Source of the DNA: Candidatus Binataceae bacterium
Lineage (GTDB): Bacteria > Desulfobacterota > Binatia > Binatales > Binataceae
Assembly (NCBI GenBank): GCA_036495685.1
Contig: DASXMJ010000193.1
Location: forward strand, 1 to 45,509
Reading direction: 5' to 3'
DNA: 45,509 nt
The notes under the pieces: generated by a model
What the model was told of the DNA's origin: nothing
Database searches by the model: none
Seen by the model: the letters and a program-made list of their open reading frames with translations, nothing else
Shown: positions 34,270 to 42,676 of the stretch, one piece after another
Layout: every line of letters starts with the position of its first letter
How positions within the stretch are numbered: the first letter of the stretch is position 1
Program-made: the position numbers and the translations under genes

Positions 34270-35448
34270 GTGGATCTAAAATATCCGCCCGAGGCTGAAA
34301 CTTTTCGCCAGCAAATCCGCACCTGGCTGGAAGTCAACGCCCCCCGGGGCGAGCACCGGCCCTATGACACCATAACCGTAGCCAACGATAAGGAATGGCA
34401 GGCGCGCAAGGACTGGTATCGCAAGCTCCACTCCGGCGGATGGGTAGGAATCAGTTGGCCACGCGAGTATGGCGGCCGCGACGCCCCGGTAATGCACGCG
34501 ATGGTTTTTCACGAAGAGCTGGCACGCTTTCGCGCCCAGCTTCCCTATATCGGTGCAGGTGTCGCGCTGGTCGGGCCCACTCTCATTCAGTGGGGCACCG
34601 AAGCACAAAAGCGCCGCTTTATTCCCAAGATACTTTCTGGTGAGGAGACCTGGTGCCAGGGATACTCGGAGCCGAATGCCGGATCTGATCTGACCTCCTT
34701 AAGGACTGCGGCGGAAGAGGAGGGCGACTACTTCGTCGTCAATGGCTCGAAGATTTGGACTTCGCAGGCGCACCGCGTTGATTGGATGTTCCTTCTGTGT
34801 CGAACCGATCGCAACGCACCGGGCAGCCGTGGTCTGTCTTACATACTGGTCGACATGAGAACCCCAGGCATCACCACCCGTCCGATGGTCGAGATAAACG
34901 GAGAAGTGAGCTTCAACCAGGTCTTCTTCGACAATGTGCGGGTTCCCAGAGAGAATCTGATTGGCAAGAAGAACGAAGGTTGGCGGGTTGCCACCACTAC
35001 GCTTTCCTACGAGCGCACTGTTGGGGGCCGTCACTATCCCAATGTCGTGCGCGATCTTGCGCGGCTGGCCAAAATAGTTCACATCAATGGTCGCCCAGCT
35101 TCGGAGGACAGCGCGGTGCGCCAAAAGATCGCCGCCTTCGCGTGCGAGGCCGAAGCCGTCAAGTACACGGCATTTCGAGGCATTACGCGGCGCGTCAAAG
35201 GACAGTCGCCCGGTCCGGAAAGCTCCACCATCAAGATTTGTGGCACCGAGTTAAACCTCAAGATTCAGCTGTTCGCGATGGAATTGCTAGGCGCCTACGC
35301 GCAGCTTGATGGGAAAGAGCCATTCGCCATAGATGGCGGCAAGTGGCTCGAGCGAGCCCTAACTTCCCGCGGAGGGACGATCGCCGGTGGAAGCAATGAG
35401 ATCCAGCGAAACATCATCGGCGAACGCGTGCTGAAACTCCCGCGCTAG
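34270..35448 (+). CDS. Acyl-CoA dehydrogenase
   Basis: This 392-residue flavoprotein has the standard acyl-CoA dehydrogenase layout: N-terminal helical domain, central beta domain with WCQGYSEPNAGSDLTSLRT (about residues 132-150), and C-terminal helical domain ending GGTIAGGSNEIQRNIIGERV. It oxidises acyl-CoA to trans-2-enoyl-CoA, passing electrons from FAD to an electron-transfer flavoprotein. Start is GTG 34270, with GAGGA about nine bases upstream. It is followed 18 bases later by an amidohydrolase-fold gene with a strong ribosome site, so they form an operon. Members of this kind often act on branched, steroid-derived or aromatic acyl-CoA; substrate not determinable here. Confidence 0.95.
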   Translation: MDLKYPPEAETFRQQIRTWLEVNAPRGEHRPYDTITVANDKEWQARKDWYRKLHSGGWVGISWPREYGGRDAPVMHAMVFHEELARFRAQLPYIGAGVALVGPTLIQWGTEAQKRRFIPKILSGEETWCQGYSEPNAGSDLTSLRTAAEEEGDYFVVNGSKIWTSQAHRVDWMFLLCRTDRNAPGSRGLSYILVDMRTPGITTRPMVEINGEVSFNQVFFDNVRVPRENLIGKKNEGWRVATTTLSYERTVGGRHYPNVVRDLARLAKIVHINGRPASEDSAVRQKIAAFACEAEAVKYTAFRGITRRVKGQSPGPESSTIKICGTELNLKIQLFAMELLGAYAQLDGKEPFAIDGGKWLERALTSRGGTIAGGSNEIQRNIIGERVLKLPR

Positions 35449-35466
35449 CTTTCGGAGGGGTTTAGG

Positions 35467-36342
35467 ATGACCGCAGGGTATAAGCTGGTTGATGCCTTTC
35501 TCCAGATGCCGCAACTCTCGCGGAGAGCCCAGGAGCAGAAAATCGATCCAAATATCGCCAAATGGTTTAAACCCGGGGATGCGGTAAAATTTGGTTTCAC
35601 GCTCGAGGAGTTGGTGCGCGATATGGACGCTGCCGGTGTCGAAAAGGGAGTCCTTACCGCCGCGGCATTGCGGATGGCGCCCAGCCCCTATTCAGTAGGG
35701 CAAAACATTTCCGACGAAACCTACGAAAAACTCTGTACCCGCGTTGCGGAGATTCGTTTACAACATCCCGGGCGTTTTCACGGCTGCCTCGGCATCGATC
35801 CGACCGGCATGATGCGCGCCGTGAGATGGCTCGAGCGTGGAGTTAGGGAATTTGGCTTCCGCTCATGCTGGATTATGCCGTCCCTGGTAGGCCTACCGCC
35901 CAATCATGCATGTTACTTTCCGATTTACGCCAAATGCGTTGAGCTCGACATTCCAATCAAGCTCAACGTGGGCGTGCCAGGACCTCTCCGTCCGGCGGTG
36001 CTGCAACAGCCGGGTGCGCTCGATGAGGTGTTACTGGCGTTCCCTGATCTCACGGTCGTCGGGTGTCATCTGGGTCATCCGTGGCAGGGCGAGGTGATAG
36101 CGCTGCTGCAGAAGCATCGGAACTTTTACCTCATCACCTCCGCTTGGGCTCCTAAACACGTCCCGGCTGAGTTGTGGCAACTGGCCAACAAGCGCGGTCC
36201 CGACAAGCTGATGTGGGCCAGCGATCATCCTTTGCTGTCGCTGGAGCGATGCGCGCGTGAAGGTTGGGAGGTTCCACTCGCCGACGTTGCGAAACGTGGC
36301 TATCTGCGCGACAACGTGCTCAAGGTCTTCAGATTCGATTGA
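35467..36342 (+). CDS. Amidohydrolase family 2 protein lacking the N-terminal HxH motif
   Basis: This 291-residue protein has the amidohydrolase-2 fold landmarks RFHGCLGIDPTGMMRAVRWL, TVVGCHLGHPWQGEV (metal or substrate His) and LMWASDHPLLSLERC (conserved Asp), near the C-terminus. Where relatives have DxHxH on the first strand, it reads LVDAFLQMP, so both histidines are missing. It may be metal-free, bind metal differently, or be non-hydrolytic; several amidohydrolase-2 lineages vary here. GGAGGGG lies six bases before the ATG. The gene is 18 bases after the acyl-CoA dehydrogenase and likely co-transcribed, suggesting a shared acyl-CoA-linked degradation route. Confidence 0.9.
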   Translation: MTAGYKLVDAFLQMPQLSRRAQEQKIDPNIAKWFKPGDAVKFGFTLEELVRDMDAAGVEKGVLTAAALRMAPSPYSVGQNISDETYEKLCTRVAEIRLQHPGRFHGCLGIDPTGMMRAVRWLERGVREFGFRSCWIMPSLVGLPPNHACYFPIYAKCVELDIPIKLNVGVPGPLRPAVLQQPGALDEVLLAFPDLTVVGCHLGHPWQGEVIALLQKHRNFYLITSAWAPKHVPAELWQLANKRGPDKLMWASDHPLLSLERCAREGWEVPLADVAKRGYLRDNVLKVFRFD

Positions 36343-36429
36343 ACGCGCTTCGCGGCAACAGCCTCACTTTCTCGCCTCGCTAGGCAGGAGTGCGCCCGAT
36401 CGAGAACCGCGATCACTCATCGAATGGCC

Positions 36430-36540
36430 TGCTGCGCTACGATTGTGCTCCTCGAGCAACGCTTTCGCCGCTTAAATCCGCTGCGTCGAACCTCTCAGTA
36501 AACCGGGTGTAGATTTCGCGCACCAGAGCCGCAGCGGTCA
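36430..36540 (-). pseudogene. Second C-terminal tail remnant of a cyclase/ATPase/TPR-type protein
   Basis: Reading leftwards from 36540 one frame gives AALVREIYTRFTERFDAADL and then, after dropping out by one base at about 36472, KAAKALLEEHNRS. This is the same signature that ends the protein at 26160-28562 (IYNWFTEGFDTADVKDAKAL) and the relic at 3774-3923. Nothing of the upstream ATPase or TPR region can be recognised to the right, where the large membrane protein begins. The fragment is short, frameshifted and without start, so it is a relic. Limits are approximate. Confidence 0.6.
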
Positions 36541-36650
36541 CATTTTTCAGTAGCGGCCGCCTGAGACGTCTTCGGAGCGGACGTTCACAGCAATCTTACT
36601 TCGTAACACCTGCTTAGGCTTTTTTGTGCCGCCATCTTGGAAAGATTGAA

Positions 36651-37268
36651 CTAGCCTTTGCCTATTAGGCCGGAGACCTGAGTAATCATTTGGTAGAACT
36701 GGCTTGGAAACGACGCCCCAAGAATCGCGACCAGGGGTACTATTCCATGGACCAATAGTTGTCCAATGAAATGACTGTTCCAGGTGATTTCTCCAGGATC
36801 GGTTCCTGAAATGAGGCTTAGAACGCGGTCGCGGTTGATTGATGCGTAAACACCGACAGTCGTCGCAATGCAAGAAAGTACGACTATCCAGTTAATCGTT
36901 AATAGGTCGCTTGCATTCACGAATAGCGAGTACGAGCTGCTCCCGAAAAGCATCAGGATGCTGGCCAGAGTGCTGGTGATCGCAAGTGTTTGAAGGTGGG
37001 GTAGAATGTTTCTCGCAAATCCAGCGACACTACTGGCGACTAAAAGACCAGCATTGTCGAACACGGCAGCTGCTTCTCGGTCGCTAGGGTTCTGTGCTTC
37101 CTTCTTCAATTCGACGCCCCACCAAGGTTCGACTGGCGCGAGCAACCGAACACCAAGGTCAGTAATGGCCGCCTCAGTTCTCCAGGTATCCTCGAGCGCG
37201 CTCTGCCAATCTCTCCAACTGATCGCCGTTGCAGGGTCGTGGGTGGAAATAAAGTTTCCGAGCCCCAC
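36651..37268 (-). CDS. C-terminal part of the large membrane protein, cut off by an in-frame TGA
   Basis: This frame is the direct in-frame continuation of the 37290-40478 gene: after the stop codon seven codons (PQCRAPQ) lead into VGLGNFISTHDPATAISWRD. It ends with three hydrophobic segments (SSVAGFARNILPHLQTLAIT, INWIVVLSCIATTVGVYASI and LVHGIVPLVAILGASFPSQF). The segment DRVLSLISGTDPGEITWNSH and the ending FPSQFYQMITQVSGLIGKG resemble the ends of uncharacterised bacterial proteins with the same overall layout as the larger gene. That supports a once single gene. GTG 37268 is the first in-frame start, but no ribosome site precedes it, so separate translation is doubtful. A TGG at the TGA position would restore one protein of 1,275 residues. 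Confidence 0.65.
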   Translation of the reverse strand: MGLGNFISTHDPATAISWRDWQSALEDTWRTEAAITDLGVRLLAPVEPWWGVELKKEAQNPSDREAAAVFDNAGLLVASSVAGFARNILPHLQTLAITSTLASILMLFGSSSYSLFVNASDLLTINWIVVLSCIATTVGVYASINRDRVLSLISGTDPGEITWNSHFIGQLLVHGIVPLVAILGASFPSQFYQMITQVSGLIGKG

Positions 37269-37289
37269 CTGTGGGGCACGGCACTGCGG

Positions 37290-40200
37290 TCAATGGTCAT
37301 TGAGGTCTCTCAGGATTCGCTCTTCTGCTGACCCACCTGATGGATGCTTTTCTGCGGCTAGCGTTATCAAGTTCCTTGCTCGTTCAAGGGCGATGGCCAA
37401 AAAGTTGGTGGTAGGCCCTAGTGACAGGAAATTGATGCGATCATGGACCTTGCCACCTGTTAATTTGTTGAAAAGTGCATAGTATTCCCGGGTCGGATGT
37501 CGATACAGGCGGCGCAAAAGGGATCGCGCCATCAACCAAACGTTCAGGAGTTGATAAAGGCTCAATGCTATGGCCGCGTAGACTACGGTCGACAAACACA
37601 CGAATGAAAAGTCGAATAGTCGACCGTCGATCGAGCTCTCCGGCCATTGACGGAATAGCGATACCACGCCGAGCGCGACTATAAATGCGAGCAGGGGTGC
37701 CACTTGAATCCAGCCGCGCTTATCGCCAAGAGGAGTTAGGATTTTGCAAATCAGAATATTTCTCAGCGTGATCTCGTCGGTGAAGGACTTGAGAGGCAAA
37801 AATCGGCTGCCTATCTTGAGCAGGGGCCGCTCGACGAGGACTCGCGAGCAGAGCAAACGGCCATAACATAGGGCCAAAGTCGCTGCGATCGCATACACGG
37901 TTGGCGTCAGAGGTGAAACCCCGCTGGTGAATTGAAATGCGCGCATCACCACAAACAGGTGGTGGTGAGAAAATTGCTCACCGCGTTCTATATGCCCAGA
38001 CAAAAGTACCGGAGAAATGGCCGCGGTCACCGCGATTCCAAATGTGACGACTCCCAACCACCACGAATGGCCCACGGAAATACGACTGAAGCTCCGCACG
38101 GCTGCCACACCGCAGAACGTCACCGTCACTAGACACCAAACCCACACCGCCGTTGCCCATCGATCCGGAAAGCTCGTGAAAGGAAACGACGGAAAGTCGT
38201 GGGCCGCTACGGTCATTAGGACCACGAACGAAAAAGGTATGGCGCCTGAGATGATCGAGAGATTGAAAAGCCAGCACCTTCGGCGGGCGAGGGCGGCAGC
38301 GTATTCGCTATCCAGGGCGCGGTTCCGGACGGGGGGACACTCGCCAAATAACTTGAGAAGCGTCAGGGGAAGACAGCCGCCGAGATTCCCCAAGAGGTCC
38401 TGGCCGTCTTCTTTGCCGCCCAGGATGACCAGAATAGCGAGGCAAGCACAGATGCTATCCAAGACAAAAATCCAGCCGAGAGTGCGCCAGGGCAGTATGG
38501 CGCGCGCTGCTTGGTCATTCCACGAGTGTGGAGGGTGGACATCACGCCGTAAAAAAGGATCGCCCGCTGAAGCTTTTGGAGTTGACGAGATGGTTTCCAC
38601 CGGGAGAGCAGACGCTCGTCCAAGCACGGTAAGCCAAAGCACGGGCTCCCGATGACTGTTCGACCAGTCGAAGGGCGCACCATATTCGACCAGATTCGTT
38701 TCTTCTGAAGGAGCAAACAGAATAGAGGAATCGCCTTCCGAATCACGATCCTCGTGCCCCTCCTGGCGTTGAAGCAGTGCGGTCGCCGCGTTGAACGTAC
38801 CTTCGGTGGAATCACTGGCAAATTCGCTGGGCTGTTCGATCCCCCTATAGGGCGGCGTCCAGATCTGATTGGCGTCCAGTTCTGGATATGTGGATAAGAT
38901 CAACAGTCCCCGCAAATCGGGATTAACGCTGCCATGCAGGAAGAGAAGGTGATTGGAGAGCGCGATAACCTTCGAGTTAGGGCTCCAATCGTGCAGTTGT
39001 TGAGTGAGATATATGATATCGAGTGGATCGGTCGCGGCGATTAGAACGTAGCGAATATGCCGTTCCGAGACTATTCGAAGAGTCCGCTCCAGTTGCAATT
39101 CGTTCGTGTTCGTCTCAGCTTGTGAAAGGATCGGAAAGATGTCTTGCTCCTCCCCGTGATCCTCCAGTAGAGGGATTTCGGGCCGCCAGGATGGAAGAGA
39201 ATTTCGAGAACGCTGCTCCAGAGCCAGTTGGTCTGCCTTCTCTTTCAGTTCCTTGATGTGGAGAGGAAAATTAAGCTCGAGCACATGCCTGCCGTGGGGC
39301 GCGGTCATCCTCCCGTAAGCTGTTCCTTCTTCCTTTAAGATTGCAACTTCCTCGGACTTGACGTGCAGGTTTCTTTTGAGAAATTCGAAGAGATCTCGCA
39401 ATGCGTCCGCATCGGGAATTACCGTTGAGTGCAAGCTCACCCGCAGACAGGAGTTTCGGCTAACGATCTCATGAAAATGAGAGACGTCGATGCTGGTCGC
39501 AGATCCGGTCATGACGTCGAACATCAACGCAGCCTGCCGAGGCCGCTGTCCGGCGAAATTCGCAGGGACAGTGTTTGTAATTTGCCCCGAGGTCTCCCTA
39601 AGGTCGCCACCAGGAGAGCGTCCGGACTGGGTGACAGGTGTTCTGGTCCCAAGCCAATAGATCGACCAGGCGATCGAGTCGGCAGATCCGGAAAACGAAG
39701 GTCCAAGGATTGAAATTGTCAGTTGTCTACCATCTGGCGGATCGAAGAAAAGAGAGTGGTTAAGAAAATCAGCGGTCGCGAGCGCCATACGCATCGCCCG
39801 TCTGTGAACTCCTTTGGTAGGTAGCTCGCCAACCAGAAAAACCACAAGCAACGCGCCCTTAACCTTGTCCTGACTAGGCCGCCGAAAGAGCACGACACCG
39901 GGTTCTGGTCCTTGCGAGTCGCTGACGCCACTGGTCTGGTCTTGAGATTCGGAAGCGTGATCGTCACTTGCGGTCGCTCTTTTGTTCCATGGAATCTGGA
40001 ATTGGCTCAGCAGGTAACCCTGTTCCTGAGCGGCACGCTGGAGGGCGTTGTAGTAGGAGTCAAATTCCTCGCCCAGCGCGGTTTCGTAGGGATCGGGGAG
40101 AGTAATGATCAAAGTCCTTATGTTCATCTGCACGTGGCGATCGGAGTTCGCACCGGGCGAACCGGAACGGTCATCCCGCCCCAGTCGAATCATCCTCGAC

Positions 40201-40478
40201 ACACACGCTTCGACCGGCTGGCCCAGTAAACTGCACACTTGTCTAAGTGCTTCCCGGTCGAGCTCAACATCGCCTTCGGTGTCGAGCCCGCGCGCTCGGG
40301 CTGCGCCTCGGACCTCGGAGCCCACGGAGTTGCCACTATCGGTAGCGGCGTTGGAGACGATTGCCGCGGGTGTATCCGGAACTACAGGCACCTCGGAAAT
40401 GGCCGAGGGTAGCAACCCCAGACCTGTGAGGTAGGCAATGGCGACGGTTAAGAAAAGCAGTGTGCGATCGCGAGTCAC
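37290..40478 (-). CDS. Very large membrane protein with periplasmic-binding-like domain, function unknown
   Basis: This frame encodes 1,062 residues starting at GTG 40478 (GAGGA six to seven bases upstream). A signal-anchor helix (TLLFLTVAIAYLTGLGLLPS) is followed by about 600 mostly soluble residues, then at least seven hydrophobic helices from about residue 680. The soluble part has alpha/beta segments such as RTLIITLPDPYETALGEEFD, ALLVVFLVGELPTKGVHRRA and LTISILGPSFSGSADS. Later come IRYVLIAATDPLDIIYLTQQ and LRGLLILSTYPELD, reminiscent of a duplicated substrate-binding or Rossmann-like fold. I know similar uncharacterised proteins from cyanobacteria and acidobacteria, but no function. It is cut by TGA at 37292-37290, and the natural C-terminus continues at 36651-37268. 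A small single-helix protein gene precedes it by 79 bases. Confidence 0.82.
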   Translation of the reverse strand: MTRDRTLLFLTVAIAYLTGLGLLPSAISEVPVVPDTPAAIVSNAATDSGNSVGSEVRGAARARGLDTEGDVELDREALRQVCSLLGQPVEACVSRMIRLGRDDRSGSPGANSDRHVQMNIRTLIITLPDPYETALGEEFDSYYNALQRAAQEQGYLLSQFQIPWNKRATASDDHASESQDQTSGVSDSQGPEPGVVLFRRPSQDKVKGALLVVFLVGELPTKGVHRRAMRMALATADFLNHSLFFDPPDGRQLTISILGPSFSGSADSIAWSIYWLGTRTPVTQSGRSPGGDLRETSGQITNTVPANFAGQRPRQAALMFDVMTGSATSIDVSHFHEIVSRNSCLRVSLHSTVIPDADALRDLFEFLKRNLHVKSEEVAILKEEGTAYGRMTAPHGRHVLELNFPLHIKELKEKADQLALEQRSRNSLPSWRPEIPLLEDHGEEQDIFPILSQAETNTNELQLERTLRIVSERHIRYVLIAATDPLDIIYLTQQLHDWSPNSKVIALSNHLLFLHGSVNPDLRGLLILSTYPELDANQIWTPPYRGIEQPSEFASDSTEGTFNAATALLQRQEGHEDRDSEGDSSILFAPSEETNLVEYGAPFDWSNSHREPVLWLTVLGRASALPVETISSTPKASAGDPFLRRDVHPPHSWNDQAARAILPWRTLGWIFVLDSICACLAILVILGGKEDGQDLLGNLGGCLPLTLLKLFGECPPVRNRALDSEYAAALARRRCWLFNLSIISGAIPFSFVVLMTVAAHDFPSFPFTSFPDRWATAVWVWCLVTVTFCGVAAVRSFSRISVGHSWWLGVVTFGIAVTAAISPVLLSGHIERGEQFSHHHLFVVMRAFQFTSGVSPLTPTVYAIAATLALCYGRLLCSRVLVERPLLKIGSRFLPLKSFTDEITLRNILICKILTPLGDKRGWIQVAPLLAFIVALGVVSLFRQWPESSIDGRLFDFSFVCLSTVVYAAIALSLYQLLNVWLMARSLLRRLYRHPTREYYALFNKLTGGKVHDRINFLSLGPTTNFLAIALERARNLITLAAEKHPSGGSAEERILRDLNDH

Positions 40479-40557
40479 TGGAGTCCTCGGTGTTCACCGG
40501 AAAAAGGCAATCTTTTTCGACCGTATCGCATCTGAATCCGGTAAGTTTCCGCGAGGG

Positions 40558-40734
40558 TCAGCCAAGCAACCACAGCGAGCTTACGACGTAAACTAGAGTC
40601 ATCAGACCGAAGATCAACCCGGGTAGCTCGCCGAGCCGACTGCACTGCGCGAACCCTTGCGGCTCGCTGACTTGGTTGTCTCCCGCGAAGTGCCTTATCT
40701 GAGGAATGCTGACCGTCTTGATATTGACTGACAT
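40558..40734 (-). CDS. 58-residue single-helix membrane protein upstream of the large membrane protein
   Basis: The frame from ATG 40734 encodes a short polar segment with SIPQIRHFAGDNQVSEPQ and then one hydrophobic helix, GLIFGLMTLVYVVSSLWLLG, ending exactly at the C-terminus. AGGGG lies about nine bases before the ATG, supporting this start over an ATG ten codons earlier. I recognise no family. Its position 79 bases before the large membrane protein, on the same strand, suggests one transcript and perhaps a structural or regulatory partner in the same membrane complex; that is inference. Confidence 0.6.
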   Translation of the reverse strand: MSVNIKTVSIPQIRHFAGDNQVSEPQGFAQCSRLGELPGLIFGLMTLVYVVSSLWLLG

Positions 40735-41224
40735 TTTGGGTGTCCCCTTGTGTTGTCCATCCACTCAGAGTGAGTCAGCAAAGGCGGTGCCGCGAAAAGA
40801 TCGCCCGATGAGTGCTGAAAATAAGGAGAGGTTAACCGCCGATGTTAATCTAGCGAGACACTGTAAAGCGGGATTAACGTGGCCGTGTAACCTGATCTTG
40901 TCTCGGGCACCAAGGGAAAGCTGGGCGAACGGTCGCCTTCACGACCCTGACACGCGTCCGCGGACCTCGTCGGAGTTCAGGTCTTGGCGATCAGGACGGT
41001 GAACCGGCCGCTCAAATGTCTGGTGTATCCTTACAGTAGACAGATTGAAGGTAACGCGAATCCCGGGCCGCTCGGCTTTCAAAAACGCTGCAGAGGGGCC
41101 AGCGATCGTTGAGGGCCCGCATCGGTCGCGGTTTTAGTCTCGAAGCAGGTCGGCGCCGAGAGTCATCACCATTGCGGCTTTCGTTTGTCGCGGATGGCGT
41201 GCAGTCGATCGTGAATGGGATCGA
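40735..41224. other. Gene-free stretch of about 0.5 kb
   Basis: No convincing gene on either strand. Just after the hydrolase stop (41190-41224, minus strand) a frame reads LIDPIHDRLHAIRDKR, which resembles the catalytic histidine motif of SRAP proteins by a few residues, but neighbouring sequence does not match. The promoter of the small membrane protein should lie at about 40750-40850. Confidence 0.45.
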
Positions 41225-41920
41225 TCAGCTGCTGCACGCTTCCTTGATTGCATCGCTTATGATGTCGACGACCAGGCGAGGCGCAGTAACGATGGGTGCG
41301 TGGTCTACAGAATGCGACCGCACCCGAGCGTGCATCCGCTCCGCCATAAAGCGCTGCGTCTCGAGGACGATCATGCGGTCGTGTTCCGCCGTGAGAAACC
41401 AGCTGGGGCGGTCTTTCCAAAGTGGACGGGTCATAGGTACCGTGATGCACGAGGGCGAAATCGGCCGCTGAACCGCGAAGAGTAGGGCCAATTCGTCGGC
41501 AGCGGCATTCTGCGCGAAAGCCGCGCCGAACGCCTCCTCCGGCAGATAGATCAGCCCATGATTGTCCGGTGCCAATTTTGGAGCCAGCGGGTGAGGTTCG
41601 GTACGATAGAACACATCGGCGACCGTCTCGCCTTCCTCAGGAGCGAGGGCGGCGACGTAGACGAGGGCCTTCACTTTCTCATTCCGTGTGGCCGCGATTA
41701 CGGCCCCGGCATAAGCGTGGGCGGCGACGACTACCGGACCGGAAACTCGCTCCAAGGCGCGCTCAAGGGCCGCCGTATCATCGGCAAACGAAGTCAGGGG
41801 CAACGGCGCCGCTAGCACCCTGACGCCTTCGGCAGCCAGCAGCCCGATGACTTTGGCCCAGCTCGATCCGTCCGCCCAAGCTCCGTGGACTACAACAACA
41901 CTCACATTGTCGCGCGACAT
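41225..41920 (-). CDS. Alpha/beta hydrolase with Ala at the nucleophile position
   Basis: This 231-residue protein has the fold marks VVVVHGAWADGSSWAKVIGL (oxyanion HGxW), PLPLTSFADDTAALERAL and KALVYVAALAPEEGETVADV. A C-terminal SWFLTAEHDRMI and VDHAPIVTAP region places the Asp/His pair. At the nucleophile elbow, where relatives read GHSYGG, it has VVAAHAYAGAVIAA, with Ala69 in place of the serine. I recall homologues with the same HAYAG form, so this may be a stable subgroup with a non-classical mechanism. AAAGGAG lies seven bases before the ATG. It is the last gene of the leftward operon behind the CGNR regulator's divergent promoter. Confidence 0.9.
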   Translation of the reverse strand: MSRDNVSVVVVHGAWADGSSWAKVIGLLAAEGVRVLAAPLPLTSFADDTAALERALERVSGPVVVAAHAYAGAVIAATRNEKVKALVYVAALAPEEGETVADVFYRTEPHPLAPKLAPDNHGLIYLPEEAFGAAFAQNAAADELALLFAVQRPISPSCITVPMTRPLWKDRPSWFLTAEHDRMIVLETQRFMAERMHARVRSHSVDHAPIVTAPRLVVDIISDAIKEACSS

Positions 41921-41944
41921 GAGTTTACTCCTTTTGTCGCGCGA

Positions 41945-42605
41945 TCAACCGATCGGCGACGTCGTCCAAGTCGGCACCGACGATCTCTGCGCCTGCGCGC
42001 CGACTCCCAAGAGGTCGTTGCCAACCCGCTTGATCAGGGCCGCCTGCCAGCCCGCAGCGACGGCGCCAAGGGTGTCCCAGGTATGGCAAGCGATGAGACA
42101 GAGCTGAGAGGGCTCGACTCCGAGACTCCTCTCAACCTGGGCATAGGCCAGCCGCGACGGCTTGTGATGTTTGACGCCGTCCGCGCTGAAGCGACGCTCA
42201 AAGAAACCGACAATCCCAGCGTGTTCGAGCTGACGGGTCTGCACCTCCGACAAATTGTCCGTCAAGGTAAATAACCGGAACCCTGCTTCGCGGAGCTTCT
42301 GCAGTGCGCCCGGCACCTCTGGGTGGGGGGCATCGTCGAGAACTTTTCAAATAGTTCCTTCTTATCCGCCTCTTCGATCCTGATGCCGCGGTGTCAGCCA
42401 GCATCTTCATCACGGCCGAACCGATATCCGTGAAAGGCACATAGCATCCGGCTACCGTGAGAGCTGAGGAATACAAAATGAAGTTGGCGAACCAAAGGCG
42501 CAGGGTGCCGTTTTCGCGGAAGATACGCTCGAACGTCGGCTCCAGGGTTGTAAGATCCAGTAGCGTCTCATTGACGTCGAAGACTATCAGGGGAAGAACA
42601 GCCAT
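41945..42605 (-). pseudogene. Type II haloacid dehalogenase (HAD superfamily) with two frameshifts
   Basis: The 5' part from ATG 42605 (CAGGAG ten bases upstream) reads MAVLPLIVFDVNETLLDLTT, with the HAD nucleophile Asp in FDVNETLLD, and continues to VMKMLADTA. One missing base near 42398 moves the reading to GIRIEEADKKELFEKFSTMP. A second, in the C6 run near 42335 (a seventh C would restore HPEV), moves it to PGALQKLREAGFRLFTLTDN. The rest, HKPSRLAYAQVERSLGVEPS and ACHTWDTLGAVAAGWQAAL, is typical of L-2-haloacid dehalogenases, which hydrolyse 2-haloacids through an aspartyl ester. Two breaks make it a pseudogene unless both are sequence errors. It sits between the MDR oxidoreductase and the Ala-type hydrolase, 24 bases from the latter. 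Confidence 0.78.
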
Positions 42606-42676
42606 CTGACTACACTCCTGTTTGTTCACTTCCTCCGTTTCGGTCGAAACTTCCTAGCCCTTTGGAGGCAGCGATG

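Noticed and set aside
34020..34337. Minus-strand frame with AFARIQNWTVVVGVGIPRLG
   Set aside because: No family recognised, no ribosome site, and it overlaps the start of the acyl-CoA dehydrogenase; left as a possible relic.
155..37292. TGA used as a sense codon (alternative genetic code)
   Set aside because: Many intact genes here end in TGA at the family-typical length, and other broken genes have TAG or frameshifts instead.
41185..41224. LIDPIHDR on the minus strand, like the SRAP catalytic histidine motif
   Set aside because: Only about eight residues match; flanking residues do not follow the SRAP pattern, so chance is likely.
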